A stretch of 64,000 nt of DNA from Flavobacterium acetivorans (GTDB lineage Bacteria > Bacteroidota > Bacteroidia > Flavobacteriales > Flavobacteriaceae). Under the pieces are notes generated by a model. It did no database searches, was not told the origin of the DNA, and saw only the letters and a program-made list of their open reading frames with translations. Every line of letters begins with the position of its first letter. Position 1 is the stretch's first letter. This document shows positions 8,535 through 18,550 of this stretch, one piece after another. The stretch is taken from NCBI RefSeq assembly GCF_020911885.1, contig NZ_CP087132.1:3472001-3536000 (forward strand), in the 5' to 3' direction. The position numbers and the translations under genes were made by a program.

Positions 8535-9755
8535 TCAGATTTTTTCAAGCAGCAATCCGGTAGCGGTAAGACCCGGTCCAAATGCCATAGCCACAATTTT
8601 AGTTCCCGAATGAATATTAGGGTCATTTATAATTTCGTTAAAAATATGCGGGATGGTGGCCGAAGACATGTTTCCATGTCCACGTAACACTTCATAAGAC
8701 CAATGCGCCTGTTCTCTTGACAAACCAATTTCTCCAACAACATAGTCAATAATTTTAGGCCCACCGGGATGGATGGCAAAATGCATATTGGCCTTCTGTT
8801 CTTCAAGATCAACATTAGCTTTTTTACAAAGGGCTGTTAGAAAAGATTTGATGTTTTTACGAATAAAAACAGGCACCCGTTTAGAAAGTGTCATCAAAAA
8901 ATTATACTCTCCTAAATCCCAAGACATATCTTCCAAAGAATCTGGGATAATTACCTCGTGAGAGGCCAAAATTCGCAATCCTTTTTTCTCTGGAATACTA
9001 GCATCATTCAGGAATGACTGCTCCTCATATAAAGAATAGCCTATAAAACCATCCGCAAATAGTGAACAAATCATCGTATTGGCAGAGGAAAATTCTGTTA
9101 AATTCAAATGCGCCGACAATAATTCCGTATGCACCACATCGGCCCTGCCGTTACTTTTACTGGCACAAATCAAGCTACTAGCGGTACGTATGGCCGGAAA
9201 AGCACCATAACACCCCATGTGGTAGGAGTGCGTAACCTGAACCGTTTCCCACTTTCTCTCTATTACCGCTTCCTGAGCAACACTGGGCGAAGAATAACCG
9301 GAACAAGTGACATGTATTAAGTTTTCAGGTTTACTGCTTGTTTTAGAATAAAATTCGTCGAAAACAAAACCCATTTTTCTTTTAAACCACTCCATTCGAA
9401 CTTCAATCTTTGGTCCAAAATAATTGCCTGACTTGACTTCAAAACCACTTGGGAAATGATATTCCGAAGGAGAAGTGATTTCCATTATATTTTCAATAAA
9501 ATCTTCAACTTCTTCAAAAATAATACTTTGCCTGCAATTAATGCTTTCCGGAGAAACGGAATACTTGTCCACCTGATCCGAAATAAACTTAAAACTAACC
9601 GACTCCTCCTCATTAACCTCATTCCCTGAAGCATCTATCTTAGGTAGGTTTTGAAAATGATAATATAAAAACTTGGTGTACTGATTGAGCTTTGCCTGGT
9701 CGATTAAGGTACCAACCTGAATAGGATGAAAATTGGAAATAATTACACTTTTCAT
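8535..9755 (-). CDS. Type III polyketide synthase (chalcone/stilbene synthase family)
   Basis: 406 residues, the usual length of this family. These homodimeric ketosynthases extend an acyl-CoA starter with malonyl-CoA without an acyl carrier protein. The catalytic triad is visible: C182 in YHMGCYGAFPAIRTA, H329 in FAIHPGGPKII and N362 in GHGNMSSAT. The C-terminus has the family motif FGPGLTATGLLLEKI. The start is the ATG at 9755, giving an N-terminus without a signal peptide, as expected for a cytoplasmic enzyme. No methyltransferase, oxidoreductase or transporter lies beside it. The upstream gene icmF is on the same strand but separated by 500 bp and a terminator, so the enzyme appears to be an orphan. 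Its product cannot be predicted from sequence. Confidence 0.9.
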   Translation of the reverse strand: MKSVIISNFHPIQVGTLIDQAKLNQYTKFLYYHFQNLPKIDASGNEVNEEESVSFKFISDQVDKYSVSPESINCRQSIIFEEVEDFIENIMEITSPSEYHFPSGFEVKSGNYFGPKIEVRMEWFKRKMGFVFDEFYSKTSSKPENLIHVTCSGYSSPSVAQEAVIERKWETVQVTHSYHMGCYGAFPAIRTASSLICASKSNGRADVVHTELLSAHLNLTEFSSANTMICSLFADGFIGYSLYEEQSFLNDASIPEKKGLRILASHEVIIPDSLEDMSWDLGEYNFLMTLSKRVPVFIRKNIKSFLTALCKKANVDLEEQKANMHFAIHPGGPKIIDYVVGEIGLSREQAHWSYEVLRGHGNMSSATIPHIFNEIINDPNIHSGTKIVAMAFGPGLTATGLLLEKI

Positions 9756-10258
9756 AGGTAGTAAACATTTGCTTTAATTAGAATAAAAGATTCACTTTTA
9801 CTTCGCTAAAGCTTATTTTAATGAAAATCTAGCGGCCGTAAAGCAATTCTATAGAATTGAAATTCAATACATTTCACAAACGTCGAAACGAATTCTCTAC
9901 TAAAAATAAATTAAAACTTTTGAAAAAGAAATATGCCAATTAAGCTTGTAATCAAAATTAACATCAATTGCTTGATTATCAATAACTTATACTTTGTTGT
10001 TATTTTGTTAAAATACTCATTATCAATACATTGTAAGAATGATGCCACGCCCAATAATTAACTTAGTACTAATTACCAACTGCAATCCAAAATTTAAAAA
10101 TCGAGAAATAACAGATCCAACTTTTGGCTTTCAAAACCATATCGCTAAAATAAAAAAGACCTTTCATCACTGAAAGGTCTTTAAAATTCTGATTGAATAT
10201 TGCTGTAAAGCTGTGATGCTTTTTTTAAAATGGGATTAGCAAGTCACACGCTTTTTAT
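9756..10258. other. Intergenic region between icmF and the type III PKS
   Basis: About 500 bp, AT-rich, holding the icmF terminator at 10155-10182. The rest should carry the promoter of the polyketide synthase, but I do not see a -7 element matching the consensus well. No gene or RNA is recognised. Confidence 0.5.
10155..10182 (-). terminator. Terminator of icmF
   Basis: An 11-bp perfect stem (AAAGACCTTTC with GAAAGGTCTTT) and a 6-nt loop with a T-tract on the minus strand. It lies 77 bp past the icmF stop. Confidence 0.8.
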
Positions 10259-13200
10259 CTACATATTTCTTCTATATTGCCCGCCTACTTCAAACAAGGC
10301 CGCTGTGATTTGCCCTAACGAACAAACTTTGGTTGCTTCCATTAAATATTCGAATAGGTTTTCATTTTTAATGGCTGCCTCTTGAATAGCTTTCAATTCT
10401 TGATCTACTTTATCGTGGTTCGCTTGGTGCAAATGATCCAACATTGTGATTTGGTATTGCTTTTCTTCTTCGGTAGCCCTGATTACTTCGGCAGGAATAA
10501 CTGTTGGGGAACCTTTGGAACTCAAAAAGGTATTCACTCCAATAATTGGAAACTCACCCGTATGTTTCAGAGTTTCATAATACAAACTTTCTTCCTGAAT
10601 TTTAGAACGCTGGTACATGGTTTCCATCGCGCCAAGCACACCACCACGCTCTGTAATTCGGTCAAATTCCTGTAAGACTGCCGCTTCAACCAAATCAGTC
10701 AATTCTTCGATGATAAAAGCGCCTTGGATTGGGTTTTCGTTTTTAGCCAGACCCAATTCTTTATTAATAATCAACTGAATCGCCATGGCACGACGTACTG
10801 ATTCTTCGGTTGGTGTAGTAATTGCTTCGTCATAAGCATTGGTATGCAAGGAATTACAGTTATCATAAATGGCATACAAAGCTTGCAAAGTCGTACGAAT
10901 ATCATTGAAATCAATTTCCTGCGCGTGCAAAGAACGACCTGATGTTTGAATATGGTATTTCAACATTTGGGCTCTTTCGTTAGCTCCGTATTTGTTTTTC
11001 ATGGCTTTCGCCCAAATTCTACGCGCCACACGACCGATTACTGCATATTCCGGATCGACACCATTTGAGAAAAAGAATGATAAATTTGGACCAAAATCAT
11101 TGATATTCATTCCTCGGCTCAAATAATATTCCACATAAGTGAAACCGTTTGAAAGCGTGAAAGCCAATTGTGTAATTGGATTGGCACCTGCTTCGGCAAT
11201 ATGATAACCTGAAATTGAAACCGAATAAAAGTTCCTTACATTCTTAGTAATAAAATATTCTTGCACGTCACCCATCAATCGCAAAGCAAATTCGGTCGAG
11301 AAAATACAGGTATTTTGGGCCTGATCTTCTTTCAAAATATCCGCCTGAACCGTTCCACGCACTTGAGACAAAGTCCTTGCTTTGATTTCATTATAAACTT
11401 CCAAAGGCAAAACCTCATCTCCGGTTACGCCCAGAAGAAACAAACCTAAACTATTATTCCCTTCGGGTAATTCCCCCTGATAATGCGGTCTTTCTACCCC
11501 TTTATCTTTGTATATTTTAGCTATTTTAGCTTCAACTTCTTGCTCTAAACCATTCGCTTTGATGTACAATTCACATTGCTGATCAATAGCTGCATTCATA
11601 AAAAATCCCAACAACATAGGTGCCGGTCCATTGATGGTCATACTCACCGAAGTCATGGCGTGGACCAAGTCAAAGCCGGAATACAGTTTTTTGGCATCAT
11701 CCAAACAACAGATAGAAACCCCGGCATTACCTATTTTTCCGTAAATATCCGGACGAAGATGCGGATCATTTCCATACAAGGTCACGCTATCAAAAGCTGT
11801 TGACAATCGTTTTGCTGGTAATCCCGCACTCACATAATGAAAACGTTTGTTTGTTCTTTCCGGTCCGCCTTCTCCAGCAAACATACGAGATGGATCTTCG
11901 CCTTCGCGTTTAAAAGGATACAAACCAGCAGTGAAAGGAAATTCTCCAGGAACATTTTCCTGCAAACACCAGCGTAGAATATCTCCCCAAGCCTGATACT
12001 TTGGTAAAGCAATTTTTGGAATCTGAGAATGCGAAAGTGACTCCGTATGCGTGGCCATCTTTATTTCGCGATCACGAACTTTAAAAGTATAAACCGGATT
12101 TTTATATTTATTTACTTTTTCGTCCCAAGTCAATATAATTTCCCAGTTGTACGAATCTAAATCCATTTTGACTTTATCAAACTGATTTAATAAAAGATTT
12201 AGAAAAATCCTATTTTCGTCATGTTCAACAATAGCGCTTGGTAATACAGATGTATCATCAATTCCTGCTTTAGTAAGAACGGTGACTTTTCCCGAAACCG
12301 TTTCCAGAGTTTTGAAAATTCCGTATAATTTTTGGGCAACTTGCTCTTGGCTTAAGGCAATTTCATCATATTTACGGTTGCTTTCGGCAATTTCAGACAA
12401 ATAACGCGTTCTATGTGGCGGAATAACAAAAATCTTCTCACTCATTTCACGCGTGATTTGGAAAGTTGATTTCAAATCAGAATTCGTTTTCTCCACCACT
12501 TTATCCATGATCGCCTTGTAGAGCGTATTCATTCCCGGATCATTGAACTGGGAAGCGATAGTGCCAAAAACCGGCATTTCATCCGGATTCACATCCCATA
12601 GATTATGATTGCGTTGGTATTGTTTTTTAACATCACGAATAGCGTCCAATGCGCCTCGTTTATCAAATTTATTCAAGGCAACCAAATCGGCAAAATCAAG
12701 CATATCGATCTTTTCCAATTGGGTTGCGGCACCAAATTCTGGTGTCATTACATATAAGGAAACATCAGAATGATCCATAATCTCTGTATCCGATTGACCA
12801 ATTCCTGAAGTTTCAAGGATTATAATATCATATTTAGCCGCTTTAATTACTTGAATCGCATCGGCAACATATTTAGACAATGCTAAATTCGATTGACGCG
12901 TAGCCAATGAACGCATATAAACTCTCGAATTATTGATGGCATTCATTCGGATTCTATCTCCCAATAGCGCCCCACCTGTTTTACGTTTGGACGGGTCTAC
13001 AGAAATCAAACCAATTGTTTTTTCCGGAAAATCGATTAAAAAACGACGCACTAGTTCATCAACCAAAGAGGACTTCCCTGCACCACCAGTTCCTGTAATA
13101 CCCAGAACTGGAGTTTTGCAATTTTCGTTCATTTTATGAATAGCATCTAAAGCGGGCTTTGCCACTTCTGGAAAATTCTCCGCTGCGGATATGATTCTTG

Positions 13201-13699
13201 CAATCGCCGTTGGATTTTTAGATTCTAATTCTTCAAGTTCATTTGTTAATTTATCTCCGGTAGGAAAATCAGAACGTTCTACCAAATCATTAATCATTCC
13301 TTGTAATCCCATAGAACGACCATCATCCGGCGCATAAATACGACAAATTCCATAAGCCTGTAATTCAGCTATTTCAGAAGGCAAAATTACACCACCACCA
13401 CCACCAAAAATCTTAATATGTCCCGCCCCTTTTTCCTTTAGCAAGTCATACATGTATTTAAAATACTCGTTATGTCCTCCCTGATAGGAAGTCATCGCAA
13501 TCGCATTGGCATCTTCCTGAATAGCGGTATTCACCACTTCTTCGACACTACGATCATGGCCAAGATGAATTACCTCTACCCCTGTAGATTGAATAATTCT
13601 TCTCATGATATTGATGGCCGCATCATGACCGTCAAAAAGAGAGGCTGCGGTAACAATTCTTACTTTATTTTTAGGAATGTATGGTGTTTCTGGATTCAT
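10259..13699 (-). CDS. icmF: Fused isobutyryl-CoA mutase (IcmF)
   Basis: 1146 residues with the three-part IcmF order. The cobalamin-binding domain (1-140) carries [12 protein letters not shown] with the base-off ligand H25. A MeaB-like chaperone GTPase (about 195-420) has the P-loop GTGGAGKS at 203-210 and an NKFD motif near 343-346. The large-subunit mutase TIM barrel runs from about 560 to the end. The enzyme interconverts isobutyryl-CoA and n-butyryl-CoA using adenosylcobalamin. Substrate-determining residues support this over methylmalonyl-CoA mutase: F607 (SRMFAGEGG) stands where methylmalonyl-CoA mutase has Tyr89, and Q795 ([10 protein letters not shown]) where it has Arg207. The gene stands alone and ends at a clear terminator. 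Annotation pipelines often call such proteins methylmalonyl-CoA mutase family. Related IcmFs can also act on isovaleryl-CoA. Confidence 0.9.
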   Translation of the reverse strand: MNPETPYIPKNKVRIVTAASLFDGHDAAINIMRRIIQSTGVEVIHLGHDRSVEEVVNTAIQEDANAIAMTSYQGGHNEYFKYMYDLLKEKGAGHIKIFGGGGGVILPSEIAELQAYGICRIYAPDDGRSMGLQGMINDLVERSDFPTGDKLTNELEELESKNPTAIARIISAAENFPEVAKPALDAIHKMNENCKTPVLGITGTGGAGKSSLVDELVRRFLIDFPEKTIGLISVDPSKRKTGGALLGDRIRMNAINNSRVYMRSLATRQSNLALSKYVADAIQVIKAAKYDIIILETSGIGQSDTEIMDHSDVSLYVMTPEFGAATQLEKIDMLDFADLVALNKFDKRGALDAIRDVKKQYQRNHNLWDVNPDEMPVFGTIASQFNDPGMNTLYKAIMDKVVEKTNSDLKSTFQITREMSEKIFVIPPHRTRYLSEIAESNRKYDEIALSQEQVAQKLYGIFKTLETVSGKVTVLTKAGIDDTSVLPSAIVEHDENRIFLNLLLNQFDKVKMDLDSYNWEIILTWDEKVNKYKNPVYTFKVRDREIKMATHTESLSHSQIPKIALPKYQAWGDILRWCLQENVPGEFPFTAGLYPFKREGEDPSRMFAGEGGPERTNKRFHYVSAGLPAKRLSTAFDSVTLYGNDPHLRPDIYGKIGNAGVSICCLDDAKKLYSGFDLVHAMTSVSMTINGPAPMLLGFFMNAAIDQQCELYIKANGLEQEVEAKIAKIYKDKGVERPHYQGELPEGNNSLGLFLLGVTGDEVLPLEVYNEIKARTLSQVRGTVQADILKEDQAQNTCIFSTEFALRLMGDVQEYFITKNVRNFYSVSISGYHIAEAGANPITQLAFTLSNGFTYVEYYLSRGMNINDFGPNLSFFFSNGVDPEYAVIGRVARRIWAKAMKNKYGANERAQMLKYHIQTSGRSLHAQEIDFNDIRTTLQALYAIYDNCNSLHTNAYDEAITTPTEESVRRAMAIQLIINKELGLAKNENPIQGAFIIEELTDLVEAAVLQEFDRITERGGVLGAMETMYQRSKIQEESLYYETLKHTGEFPIIGVNTFLSSKGSPTVIPAEVIRATEEEKQYQITMLDHLHQANHDKVDQELKAIQEAAIKNENLFEYLMEATKVCSLGQITAALFEVGGQYRRNM

Positions 13700-13800
13700 T
13701 TTGAGAATATGATAATTTTAGTGCTGCAATTTACAAATTTTTTTAATGATTGTTCAGTGTTCCTTAGACTTGTTAATAAAAAAGCACTAATCTTTCTTAT

Positions 13801-13882
13801 TAGCCCCGATGGGAGCGGCATCCTTCGCTGCCATTGCAAGGAACGAGGCAATCAGCGAAGATAGAGCATACAGCGGGACTAT
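13801..13882. repeat. REP-like flavobacterial intergenic element with a nested hairpin element
   Basis: The outer parts (TAGCCCCGATGGGAGCGGCA and the AGCATACAGCGGGACTATT end) resemble a repeat common in Flavobacterium intergenic regions. Between them sits a nested palindrome: CTTCGCTG (13823-13830) pairs with CAGCGAAG (13853-13860), enclosing ATTGC/GCAAT around AAGGAACGAG. That core resembles the widespread CATTGCGAGGAACGAAGCAATC repeat. The region is far more GC-rich than its surroundings. It lies in the 310-bp gap between two divergent genes, which otherwise holds only the promoter noted next. Confidence 0.65.
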
Positions 13883-13950
13883 TGTTTCCAAATACAAACT
13901 AAAGTTTGCGCTTCTAACCAAAATTATGCCTTTGTTTTTGAATTAAATAG

Positions 13951-13958
13951 TATTTTTG
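13951..13958 (+). promoter_or_regulatory. -7 element for the DUF4197-purU operon
   Basis: TATTTTTG matches TAnnTTTG perfectly. A TTTG at 13931-13934 lies 16 bp upstream, slightly closer than usual. The start codon is about 50 nt downstream. Confidence 0.6.
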
Positions 13959-14009
13959 ACTCGAACCTTTTTAGTAAACTAAGGTGAAGCAACCTCTTAA
14001 TAAACAAAC

Positions 14010-14720
14010 ATGAAACGATTTTTAATTTTAACAGTAGTATTTTCTCTTTTTGGCTGTGCCGAAATGCAACAAGTAATGAATCAATTACCACAAACCCAAG
14101 GCATGGGATTGGTGGACATATCTGGCGGATTAAAAGAAGCTTTGAACAACGGAATTTCGAAACAGGTAACAAAACTAACCGCTACGGATGGTTTTTATAA
14201 AAATGAGGCTGTAAAAATCCTATTGCCGGAAGAGTTACGAAAAGTAGATACAGGCTTGAGAAGAATTGGGATGAGCGCCTTGGCCGATGAAGGCTTAAAA
14301 GTATTGAACCGCGCTGCCGAAGATGCCGTGAAAGAAGCTACTCCTATTTTTGTCGATGCCGTAAGAAACATGTCATTTGCTGATGCCAGAGGAATTTTGA
14401 TGGGGAATGAAAGTTCAGCTACAAATTATTTGCAAAATAGCACTTCCACTGCGCTGTACGGAAAATTCAATCCGGTGATTAAAAATTCCTTTTCCAAGGT
14501 AGGAGCCGACAAAGTTTGGGCCAACATTATCACTAAGTACAATAGTATTCCATTAGTTAACAAGGTAAATCCTGATTTGACAGATTATGTGACCAATCAG
14601 GCGATGAATGGCGTTTTTAAAATGGTGGCTGTTGAAGAAAAAAATATCAGAACAAACCTAAGCGCAAGAACCTCAACCTTGTTACAAAAAGTATTTGCTA
14701 TGCAGGACAAGAAGATTTAA
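14010..14720 (+). CDS. DUF4197 lipoprotein
   Basis: 236 residues. The N-terminus is a lipoprotein signal (MKRFLILTVVFSLFGC) with the acylated cysteine at residue 16, so it should be anchored in the envelope after Lgt processing. The remainder matches the helical DUF4197 family: GGLKEALNNGISKQV, a DGFYKN.AVKILLPEELRKV segment and LNRAAEDAVKEATPIF. The biochemical function of this family is unknown. It is followed after 31 bp by purU on the same strand, probably in one transcript, though the two products have no obvious functional link. A -7 promoter element lies about 50 nt upstream. Confidence 0.85.
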   Translation: MKRFLILTVVFSLFGCAEMQQVMNQLPQTQGMGLVDISGGLKEALNNGISKQVTKLTATDGFYKNEAVKILLPEELRKVDTGLRRIGMSALADEGLKVLNRAAEDAVKEATPIFVDAVRNMSFADARGILMGNESSATNYLQNSTSTALYGKFNPVIKNSFSKVGADKVWANIITKYNSIPLVNKVNPDLTDYVTNQAMNGVFKMVAVEEKNIRTNLSARTSTLLQKVFAMQDKKI

Positions 14721-14751
14721 TTCTTATTTATTGCCAAAAAACTAACCAAAA

Positions 14752-15606
14752 ATGCAACAAATTACCCTGCTCATTCATTGCAAAGACCAAAAAGGAATCA
14801 TAGCCGCAGTGACTAATTTCATCTTAAAAGTAGAAGGAAACATTACCTACATTGACCAGCATGTTGATGTGGAACAAAATGTGTTTTTTATGCGACTGGA
14901 AAGCGAACTGACCAACGCTTCCATTCCTTTGGCTTCGATAAAAAATGATTTTGAAAATACCATAGCCAAGGATTTCCATATGTCATGGGAATTTTACAAC
15001 AAGGAAGTAAAACCTAAAATGGCCTTGTTTGTATCCAAATACAATCATTGCCTTTTTGATATTTTAGGGCGTTACAGCGCCGGTGAATTAGACATCGAAA
15101 TTCCGCTGATTATCAGCAATCACATCGATTTAAAACCTATTGCAGATCAATTTAATATTCCATTTTATCATGTCCCGTTTACAAAAGACGATAAAGAGGA
15201 AGGGGAAAAACGCCAAATCGAATTATTACAACAATATCAGATTAGCTTTATTGTTTTGGCGCGTTACATGCAAATCATTACACCTAAATTAATTGCACTT
15301 TACAAAAACAAAATCATCAATATCCACCATTCGTTTCTGCCCGCTTTTCCGGGTGCCAAGCCCTACCATTCGGCATTTAAAAGAGGGGTAAAAATCATTG
15401 GCGCAACCAGTCATTATGTGACTGAGGAACTGGATGAAGGCCCAATTATCGAGCAGGACATCAGCCGTGTTTCTCACAGCAATTCGGTGGAAGATTTCAT
15501 CATGAAAGGACGCGACTTAGAACGCACGGTTTTGGCCAGAGCCATAAAACTCCATTCGGAAAGGAAAGTGATGGTATTCGAGAATAAAACGGTGGTGTTT
15601 TACTAA
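14752..15606 (+). CDS. purU: Formyltetrahydrofolate deformylase
   Basis: 284 residues, typical of PurU. It hydrolyses 10-formyltetrahydrofolate to tetrahydrofolate and formate, balancing one-carbon pools and supplying formate for purine synthesis. An N-terminal ACT domain (1-85, ITLLIHCKDQKGIIAAVTNF) is followed by a formyltransferase domain. The catalytic residues line up with glycinamide ribonucleotide transformylase: N190 and H192 in INIHHSFLPAFPG, and D228 in ELDEGPII, with the same 36-residue spacing between His and Asp. PurT/PurN-type enzymes lack the ACT domain, so the PurU assignment is firm. It lies downstream of the DUF4197 gene and has no terminator hairpin of its own before the convergent hairpin at 15859-15882. 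Confidence 0.95.
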   Translation: MQQITLLIHCKDQKGIIAAVTNFILKVEGNITYIDQHVDVEQNVFFMRLESELTNASIPLASIKNDFENTIAKDFHMSWEFYNKEVKPKMALFVSKYNHCLFDILGRYSAGELDIEIPLIISNHIDLKPIADQFNIPFYHVPFTKDDKEEGEKRQIELLQQYQISFIVLARYMQIITPKLIALYKNKIINIHHSFLPAFPGAKPYHSAFKRGVKIIGATSHYVTEELDEGPIIEQDISRVSHSNSVEDFIMKGRDLERTVLARAIKLHSERKVMVFENKTVVFY

Positions 15607-15858
15607 AAGCAAGGTTTAATAATTGCTCGCAATCTGCTTTGTTTTCAGTTTTAAAATCGCTTTTTGAAGTTTAGATTCTATAACTTAAATCACCGCTTAT
15701 ACCGTCATCATTGAGAGAATGCTAAAATTCAAAAAAAACTTAACTAATAAACAACAAACTAATAACAAAATATTAACAGCCAAACAAGGACTTATATACG
15801 ATCTTTGCAGAGTAATAAACTGGTTATTTATTATATTGGTTTTGGTTAGTTAAAAATT

Positions 15859-15882
15859 TGCCGACATTTTAGGATGTCGGCA
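15859..15882 (-). terminator. Terminator between purU and the alpha/beta hydrolase operon
   Basis: A 9-bp stem (TGCCGACAT with ATGTCGGCA) and a 6-nt loop, followed by TTTTTATTTT on the plus strand and AAATTTTT on the minus strand. It lies directly after the hydrolase stop codon and probably works in both directions. Confidence 0.75.
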
Positions 15883-15885
15883 TTT

Positions 15886-16671
15886 TTATTTTGTAGTTTT
15901 CATAAAAGACAACACTGCAGTATTAAAAACATTTGGTTGCTCTACATTAACCACATGTCCACAGTTTTCAATCACAAATAGCTTTGAGGATTTATAATGA
16001 GCCGCTACCACTTTTCGAACGGAAGGCAAAAACATGTAATCTTCTTCACCCATAACATAAAGCGTAGGAATATTTAGTTCCACCTGACGAAACCATTTCA
16101 GGACAGGATTAATTTCGGCCGTGAGTTTAAACCATTTGATGAACTCTTTTTGATATAATTTCTTGGCCTCATTGATAAAAAGCAAACGGGATTGTTTGTG
16201 ATTCTTTTTAGGCATGATTACAAAAGCAAAAAAACGATACAAAACGAGATAAGGCAAAACATATTTAAAAGCATTGCCCAATCGCATTAATACCTGCGAA
16301 CGGAAATTCATTTTTAAAATCGCACCTCCTAAAACCATACTTTGCACTCTTTCCGGATACATTTCAGCCAATTGTCTGATTAAAATGGTTCCCAAAGATA
16401 TCCCTACAAAATGAGATTTCTGAATTTGGAGAAAGTCCAAAACTTCCAAAATATCATTGGCCAAAGCCGAAAAAGTATATTTCTGTTTAAGCGCTGTTTT
16501 AAGTGAAGGTTTTGAATTGCCATGCCCGCGTAAATCTAACAACAAAACATTATACTGTTTCTGAAAATCCCTGATTTGTTTGAACCAAATAGAGGAACTC
16601 CCACCTGCCCCGTGGACAAAAGTCACCCACTGCTGGCTGTTTTTATTTTCATAAATGGTATAATTAATCAC
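15886..16671 (-). CDS. Alpha/beta-fold hydrolase
   Basis: 261 residues, a single alpha/beta hydrolase domain without a signal peptide. The oxyanion strand FVHGAGGSSSIW is at 18-29, the LRGHGNS turn at 47-53, the nucleophile S92 in VGISLGT, the acid D211 in MGEEDYMF and H239 in CGHVVNVEQP. The substrate cannot be predicted; esterase, lactonase and C-C hydrolase activities all occur in this group. It is 12 bp downstream of the metal-receptor-like gene, so the two are very likely cotranscribed, with the terminator at 15859-15882 ending the operon. Confidence 0.88.
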   Translation of the reverse strand: MINYTIYENKNSQQWVTFVHGAGGSSSIWFKQIRDFQKQYNVLLLDLRGHGNSKPSLKTALKQKYTFSALANDILEVLDFLQIQKSHFVGISLGTILIRQLAEMYPERVQSMVLGGAILKMNFRSQVLMRLGNAFKYVLPYLVLYRFFAFVIMPKKNHKQSRLLFINEAKKLYQKEFIKWFKLTAEINPVLKWFRQVELNIPTLYVMGEEDYMFLPSVRKVVAAHYKSSKLFVIENCGHVVNVEQPNVFNTAVLSFMKTTK

Positions 16672-16683
16672 TGCTGTAGGATT

Positions 16684-17490
16684 TTAAATTGATAAAGTAT
16701 TATGTAGCTTTTTAAAATAGTCAAAGGCTTTTAAAAGACGACTTCCATACCAGGAAAACATTTCTCCGTCTACCAAAACAATTGGAGCATTAGGAACAAA
16801 TTGTGCTATTTCATAGCCATCTTCTTTTTTAAAAGGAAAAGGCTCCGAGGAAAGAAAAACGATCTCAGGATTCCCCTCTTCTTGCATTTTTTCAATATTT
16901 ATTTCCGGATACCTCCCTTTGTTTTCATATACATTTTCAAAATGATTTAACCTCAGTAACTCATTGATGAAATTGTTTGAACCGGCAACCATATAGGGAT
17001 TTTTCCAAATAAAATAAGCTGCTTTTATAATTCGTTTGTCTTTGATGAAATTTCTAAAATCGCTCAAGGCAAAAGCCAATTTGTCCTTCCATTTTTGGGC
17101 TTCGATTCTACAATTGAATAGCTGCCCAAAATCACTGATCATCCTGAAATTGTCTTCAATCGTAATGATATCCGTAACCCAAACCGGGCATATTTTACGC
17201 AATTCCTCAACAATCTCCTTGCTGTTCTCCTCTTTGTTACAAATAATAATATCCGGCTGCAACAAACGGATTTTTTCAAAATGGACTTTCTTGGTTCCGC
17301 CAACTATCTTCTTAGTCATTTTTAAACGATAAGGATGTACGCAAAACTTAGTGATTCCAACGAGCCTGTCCTCCAATCCCAAATCACACAACAATTCCGT
17401 TTGCGAAGGAACAAGAGAAATAATTCGCTTAGGCGAAGTTTCAAATGTATGTTGAGTTCCAAGTTGATCTGCTAAAATTATTTGTTTCAA
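16684..17490 (-). CDS. BtuF-like helical-backbone metal receptor protein
   Basis: 268 residues. It matches the periplasmic-binding fold of cobalamin and ferric siderophore receptors (BtuF/FhuD type): ISLVPSQTELLCDLGLEDRLVGIT near the N-terminus, then GGTKKVHFEKIRLLQPDIII and WYGSRLLKAFDYFKKL at the end. There is no signal peptide or lipobox, unlike the classical binding proteins, so it may stay in the cytoplasm or act as a stand-alone metal or cobalamin chaperone. No ABC permease or ATPase is adjacent. It probably shares an operon with the downstream hydrolase. The ligand is unknown. The cobalamin-dependent IcmF 3 kb away is only a suggestive neighbour. Confidence 0.8.
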   Translation of the reverse strand: MKQIILADQLGTQHTFETSPKRIISLVPSQTELLCDLGLEDRLVGITKFCVHPYRLKMTKKIVGGTKKVHFEKIRLLQPDIIICNKEENSKEIVEELRKICPVWVTDIITIEDNFRMISDFGQLFNCRIEAQKWKDKLAFALSDFRNFIKDKRIIKAAYFIWKNPYMVAGSNNFINELLRLNHFENVYENKGRYPEINIEKMQEEGNPEIVFLSSEPFPFKKEDGYEIAQFVPNAPIVLVDGEMFSWYGSRLLKAFDYFKKLHNTLSI

Positions 17491-17510
17491 GTTTGAAAAT
17501 ATTTTGAGTT

Positions 17511-17551
17511 TAACCGCAAAGGGCGCTAGGTTTTTCGCAAAGTATACAAAG
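17511..17551. repeat. GCAAAG-type dispersed intergenic repeat
   Basis: TAACCGCAAAGGGCGCTAGG followed by TTTCGCAAAGTATACAAAG. Related copies are at 18551-18592, 18668-18681 and 51346-51438. It lies in the 5' region of the metal-receptor gene and looks like a small dispersed element, not coding sequence. Confidence 0.6.
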
Positions 17552-17697
17552 CAATTTACTGAAGCTTAATCTCTTAATGGCTCAAAAATAGATCAAGCAA
17601 AAAGTTAAACTCAATGTTTAAAAACTTAAACCATTAAAAAAGTTAAGATCTATAGTGTTCACAATATTTTATGAACAATCCAACAAAATTGAAACTT

Positions 17698-18540
17698 TTA
17701 AACTTCGAACTTTAAACTAATAATCGCTTCCATTTCCTGTTGCATTTTTAAGGTTTCTTCTCTTGCTTTTTCAGCAAAATCGGTGCTGTTTGAGGCATAA
17801 ATAATACCTCTTGAAGAGTTGATTAACAATCCTACATTGGCATTCATTCCGTATTTGCAAACTTCAGAAAGGCTTCCTCCTTGCGCTCCCACACCGGGAA
17901 CAAGCAAGAAACTGTCAGGGACAATTTTACGAATTTCAGTAAAATATTCGGCTTTGGTTGCTCCAACTACATACATTAGGTTTTCGCTGTTTTTCCATGT
18001 TTTAGAGGTTTCCAAAACGCGTTTGTACAATTCTTTAGCTTCGCCTCGGGTTCCATCTACCTTTAAAGTTTGGAAATCAAAAGCGCCTTCGTTTGAAGTC
18101 AAAGCCAACATTATAGTATGTTTGTCTTCGAAAGCCAAGAAAGGTTCCACCGAATCTTTTCCCATGTAAGGAGCTACCGTAACTGAATCAAAATTCAAAT
18201 CTTCGAAAAAAGCTTTGGCATACATCGACGAAGTGTTCCCAATATCGCCACGTTTAGCATCGGCAATGGTAAAAATATCCGGATAATTTTCGTTGATGTA
18301 GTTGATGGTTTTTTGCAATGACATCCAGCCTTTGATACCATAGGCCTCAAAGAATGCTGTATTGGGTTTATAAGAAACCGTCAAATCATGTGTCGCATCA
18401 ATAATCGCTTTATTGAACTCAAAAATAGGATCTTCTAAATCTAAAAGATGCTTTGGAATCTTATTTAAATCTACGTCCAAGCCAACGCAAAGGAATGATT
18501 TTTTTATTTTGATTTGTTCAATTAGTTGTTGTGTTGTCAT
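17698..18540 (-). CDS. pyrF: Orotidine 5'-phosphate decarboxylase
   Basis: 281 residues from the ATG at 18540, a length typical of the longer (type 2) OMP decarboxylases. It converts OMP to UMP, the last step of pyrimidine synthesis. The signature [19 protein letters not shown] starts at residue 94 and includes catalytic K96 and D99. [14 protein letters not shown] (16-29) is the substrate-binding N-terminus and [10 protein letters not shown] the phosphate-binding loop. An ATG at 18588 would add 16 residues encoded by the dispersed GCAAAG repeat, so I reject that start. No other pyrimidine gene is adjacent. Confidence 0.95.
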   Translation of the reverse strand: MTTQQLIEQIKIKKSFLCVGLDVDLNKIPKHLLDLEDPIFEFNKAIIDATHDLTVSYKPNTAFFEAYGIKGWMSLQKTINYINENYPDIFTIADAKRGDIGNTSSMYAKAFFEDLNFDSVTVAPYMGKDSVEPFLAFEDKHTIMLALTSNEGAFDFQTLKVDGTRGEAKELYKRVLETSKTWKNSENLMYVVGATKAEYFTEIRKIVPDSFLLVPGVGAQGGSLSEVCKYGMNANVGLLINSSRGIIYASNSTDFAEKAREETLKMQQEMEAIISLKFEV

Positions 18541-18550
18541 TGTTGTGTGT

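Noticed and set aside
13472..13864. 130-codon frame opposite the icmF start
   Set aside because: It lies antisense to the conserved B12-binding domain and runs into the REP-like element.
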